A DNA stretch of 64,000 nucleotides from Bradyrhizobium guangdongense. GTDB taxonomy: Bacteria > Pseudomonadota > Alphaproteobacteria > Rhizobiales > Xanthobacteraceae. Below, in pieces: positions 62,285-64,000 of this stretch (the stretch's first letter is position 1; every line of letters begins with the position of its first letter). The notes under the pieces are model-generated. The model saw only the letters and a list, made by a program, of their open reading frames with translations, was not told where the DNA came from and did no database searches. The translations under genes were made by a program, and so were the position numbers. Location: contig NZ_CP030051.1 in NCBI RefSeq assembly GCF_004114975.1, positions 2,294,001-2,358,000 of the forward strand, given 5' to 3'.

Positions 62285-63130
62285 TCACCCCTTCAGCCGC
62301 TCCGCATGCCAATGCAGATGATCGCTCATGAACGTCGAGATGAAGTAATAGCTGTGGTCGTAGCCCGGCTGACGCCGCAGCGTCAGCGGGATGTTGGCCT
62401 TGCTGCAGGCGGCCTGGAGCAATTCGGGCTTGAGCTGCTCCTTCAGGAAATTATCGGCCTCGCCGACGTCGACCAGGAAGCCCGAATATTTCGCGCCGTC
62501 CTCGATCAGCGCCACGGTGTCGTGGCTGCGCCAGGCATCTTTGTTGGGCCCGAGATAGCCGTTCAGCGCCTTGATGCCCCACGGCACCTGTGACGGTGCC
62601 ACGATCGGGGCAAAGGCGCTGGCCGCGCGATAGCGGTGCGGGTTGCGCAGAGCCACCGTCAGCGCACCGTGGCCGCCCATCGAATGGCCCATGACCGATT
62701 GGCGCTTGGCATCGACGGGAAAATGTCCCGCCACAAGTTTGGGCAACTCGTCGGTGACATAGCTCCACATGCGGTAGTTCCGTGCGAAGGGCTCTTGCGT
62801 GGCATCGACGTAGAATCCGGCGCCCAGGCCGAAATCATAGGCATTGTTGGCGTCACCAGGCACATCGGGCCCGCGCGGGCTCGTGTCCGGCGCGACGAAG
62901 ATCAGGCCGAGTTCGGCGCAGGCTCTGCGGAATTCGCCCTTCTCGGTGACGTTGGCGTGCGTGCAGGTCAGTCCCGAGAGGTACCAGACCACAGGCAGCT
63001 TGGCGCCTTCGGCATGCGGGGGAACATAGACCGAGAACACCATATCGGTTCCGGTGACCTCGCTGGCATGGCGATACACGCCTTGCACGCCGCCGTAGGA
63101 TTGATTGGTCGAGACAGTCTGGATCGTCAT
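62285..63130 (-). CDS. fghA: S-formylglutathione hydrolase
   Basis: A 281-residue serine esterase (esterase D type) that releases formate and glutathione from S-formylglutathione. The nucleophile lies in MGHSMGGHGAL; other markers are YLSGLTCTHANVTEKGEFRRACAELGLIFVAPDTSPRG, NAYDFGLGAGFYVDAT and the catalytic His in PGYDHSYYFISTF. It completes the route begun by xoxF, gfa and adhC. The ATG at 63130 gives the family N-terminus; 12 upstream residues are possible. It lies 67 bp after the response regulator, on the same strand. Confidence 0.93.
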   Translation of the reverse strand: MTIQTVSTNQSYGGVQGVYRHASEVTGTDMVFSVYVPPHAEGAKLPVVWYLSGLTCTHANVTEKGEFRRACAELGLIFVAPDTSPRGPDVPGDANNAYDFGLGAGFYVDATQEPFARNYRMWSYVTDELPKLVAGHFPVDAKRQSVMGHSMGGHGALTVALRNPHRYRAASAFAPIVAPSQVPWGIKALNGYLGPNKDAWRSHDTVALIEDGAKYSGFLVDVGEADNFLKEQLKPELLQAACSKANIPLTLRRQPGYDHSYYFISTFMSDHLHWHAERLKG

Positions 63131-63197
63131 GCCGTTTGCTCCATGGCATCTCACCACATCTTGCAATGCCTGTGTGACCGAAATTTGCGGAGTGCTC

Positions 63198-63818
63198 TTA
63201 CGCCACGCCGCTGTCGATCGCCAGCCGCACCAGCTCTACCGAGGTCTTCACCCCGAGCTTCTGGCGCATGATCGAGGAGGTGTTGGCGACCGTCTTGTAG
63301 GACGATTGCACCAGCCAGGCGATCTCGGACAGGCTTTTTCCGGCGCTCAGCAGTCGCAGGATCTCCATCTCGCGCGCGTTCAGCTTCGACAGCGGGCTCT
63401 GCGCCAGCGTGGGACCGGCGAAAGCGATGCTGCGCGCGATAGCGCTCGGCAGATAGGTGCCGCCCCCACCGACGGTGCGGATCGCTTCGACCAGATCGTC
63501 GGGATCGCCGGTCTTGGATACATATCCCTTGGCGCCGCATTCGATCGCGCGCGCGGCGAAGGCGGGGTCATCGTTCATGCTGAACATGATGATGCGGGCC
63601 TCCGGCGCGCGCTCCAGGATGCGGCGCGCAAGCTCGAAGCCGGAGACGGTCGGCAGGTTGATGTCGATGACACAGAGGTCGGGGCGCTCGACGATGAAGA
63701 TGCTCTCGCCATCCTCGGCATCGGCGGCTTCCAAAATCTCGATTTCGCCTTCGTCGGCCAGCACGGCTCGGCAGCCGGAGGCGACAATGGGATGATCGTC
63801 GACGATCAGAATGCGCAT
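63198..63818 (-). CDS. NarL/FixJ-family response regulator
   Basis: A 206-residue two-component regulator. The receiver domain has ILIVDDHPIV (acidic pocket), phosphorylation site Asp52 in CVIDINLP and Lys in GYVSKTG; the LuxR-type helix-turn-helix is LNAREMEILRLLSAGKSLSEIAWLVQSSYKTVANTSSIMRQKLGVKTSVEL. Related regulators (MxaB, ExaE/AgmR types) control PQQ dehydrogenase genes, so control of this region is likely (inference). No sensor kinase is in the window. fghA follows it on the same strand. The remaining 182 bp to the window end hold only its upstream region; no other gene was seen. Confidence 0.9.
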   Translation of the reverse strand: MRILIVDDHPIVASGCRAVLADEGEIEILEAADAEDGESIFIVERPDLCVIDINLPTVSGFELARRILERAPEARIIMFSMNDDPAFAARAIECGAKGYVSKTGDPDDLVEAIRTVGGGGTYLPSAIARSIAFAGPTLAQSPLSKLNAREMEILRLLSAGKSLSEIAWLVQSSYKTVANTSSIMRQKLGVKTSVELVRLAIDSGVA

Positions 63819-64000
63819 AGGCGTTTCCCCGTGACAGCGCCTTCCCCGTGTTCGAACTGCCTGTTTCGTGCCGCATGATACCGGATGAGGACGAGTGTCC
63901 GGTCATGCAACCCGGCCGGGATTGCTGTACGCTTCCGATTAGATATCGGGCGCTTTGCCTCTGTCAACGCTATCAGACAGATGCACGCGATCCCAGGGCT

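Overview
The window is a high-GC chromosomal segment of an alphaproteobacterium, most likely Bradyrhizobium or a close relative. The evidence is base composition, gene order, and several intergenic repeats that I recognise from Bradyrhizobium genomes: a mosaic palindrome near 27.8 kb, a long element near 26.2-26.7 kb and a GGGTGGGCA-type element near 62.2 kb. No rRNA, tRNA, CRISPR array, insertion sequence or prophage was seen. All calls come from reading the sequence; no search was run.

Left part (0-28.4 kb), mostly general metabolism. A frameshifted fdhD remnant lies at the edge, followed by an isochorismatase-like hydrolase, a flavodoxin-fold oxidoreductase, a Cys-rich copper-storage-type protein and a DUF72 protein. 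Next come a BamA paralogue, a NitT/TauT-type ABC transporter coupled to an M20 amidohydrolase, and a complete divergent histidine-utilisation locus (hutFC / hutIHU) with a perfect 20-bp operator palindrome. After that are a GGDEF-EAL protein, a B3-type metallo-beta-lactamase, tungstate-uptake genes tupA and tupB in an odd tail-to-tail overlap, arsC, an OprB-type porin, a 3-hydroxybutyryl-CoA dehydrogenase and a group III truncated globin.

Central part (28.7-45.1 kb), a lanthanide/PQQ alcohol-oxidation region. It holds three PQQ dehydrogenases, and all three carry the Asp-x-Asp metal signature of lanthanide-dependent enzymes. The first follows a Rieske protein, the second is xoxF with its cytochrome xoxG, and the third has its own cytochrome c and a MoxJ-like periplasmic protein. 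The region also holds glutathione-dependent formaldehyde oxidation genes (gfa, class III alcohol dehydrogenase), a TAT-exported two-subunit molybdenum hydroxylase, an AraC regulator, a four-EF-hand lanmodulin homologue and an orphan pqqA. A similar 22-23-bp sequence lies about 70-80 bp upstream of both lanM and pqqA.

Right part (45.2-63.8 kb). After an RND heavy-metal efflux pair comes a cluster of the poorly understood PQQ-associated genes: a second MoxJ-like protein, a CLADCW-motif (rhodanese-like) protein, a fused SoxYZ-like carrier, a zinc metallohydrolase, and a five-gene translationally coupled operon (ABC binding protein, beta-propeller, ATPase, permease, unknown secreted protein). S-formylglutathione hydrolase and a NarL-type response regulator close the window. 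Together with xoxF, gfa and adhC this gives a complete methanol -> formaldehyde -> S-formylglutathione -> formate route, surrounded by what looks like its metal supply, cofactor precursor, electron transfer and an unexplained sulfur-carrier-like relay.
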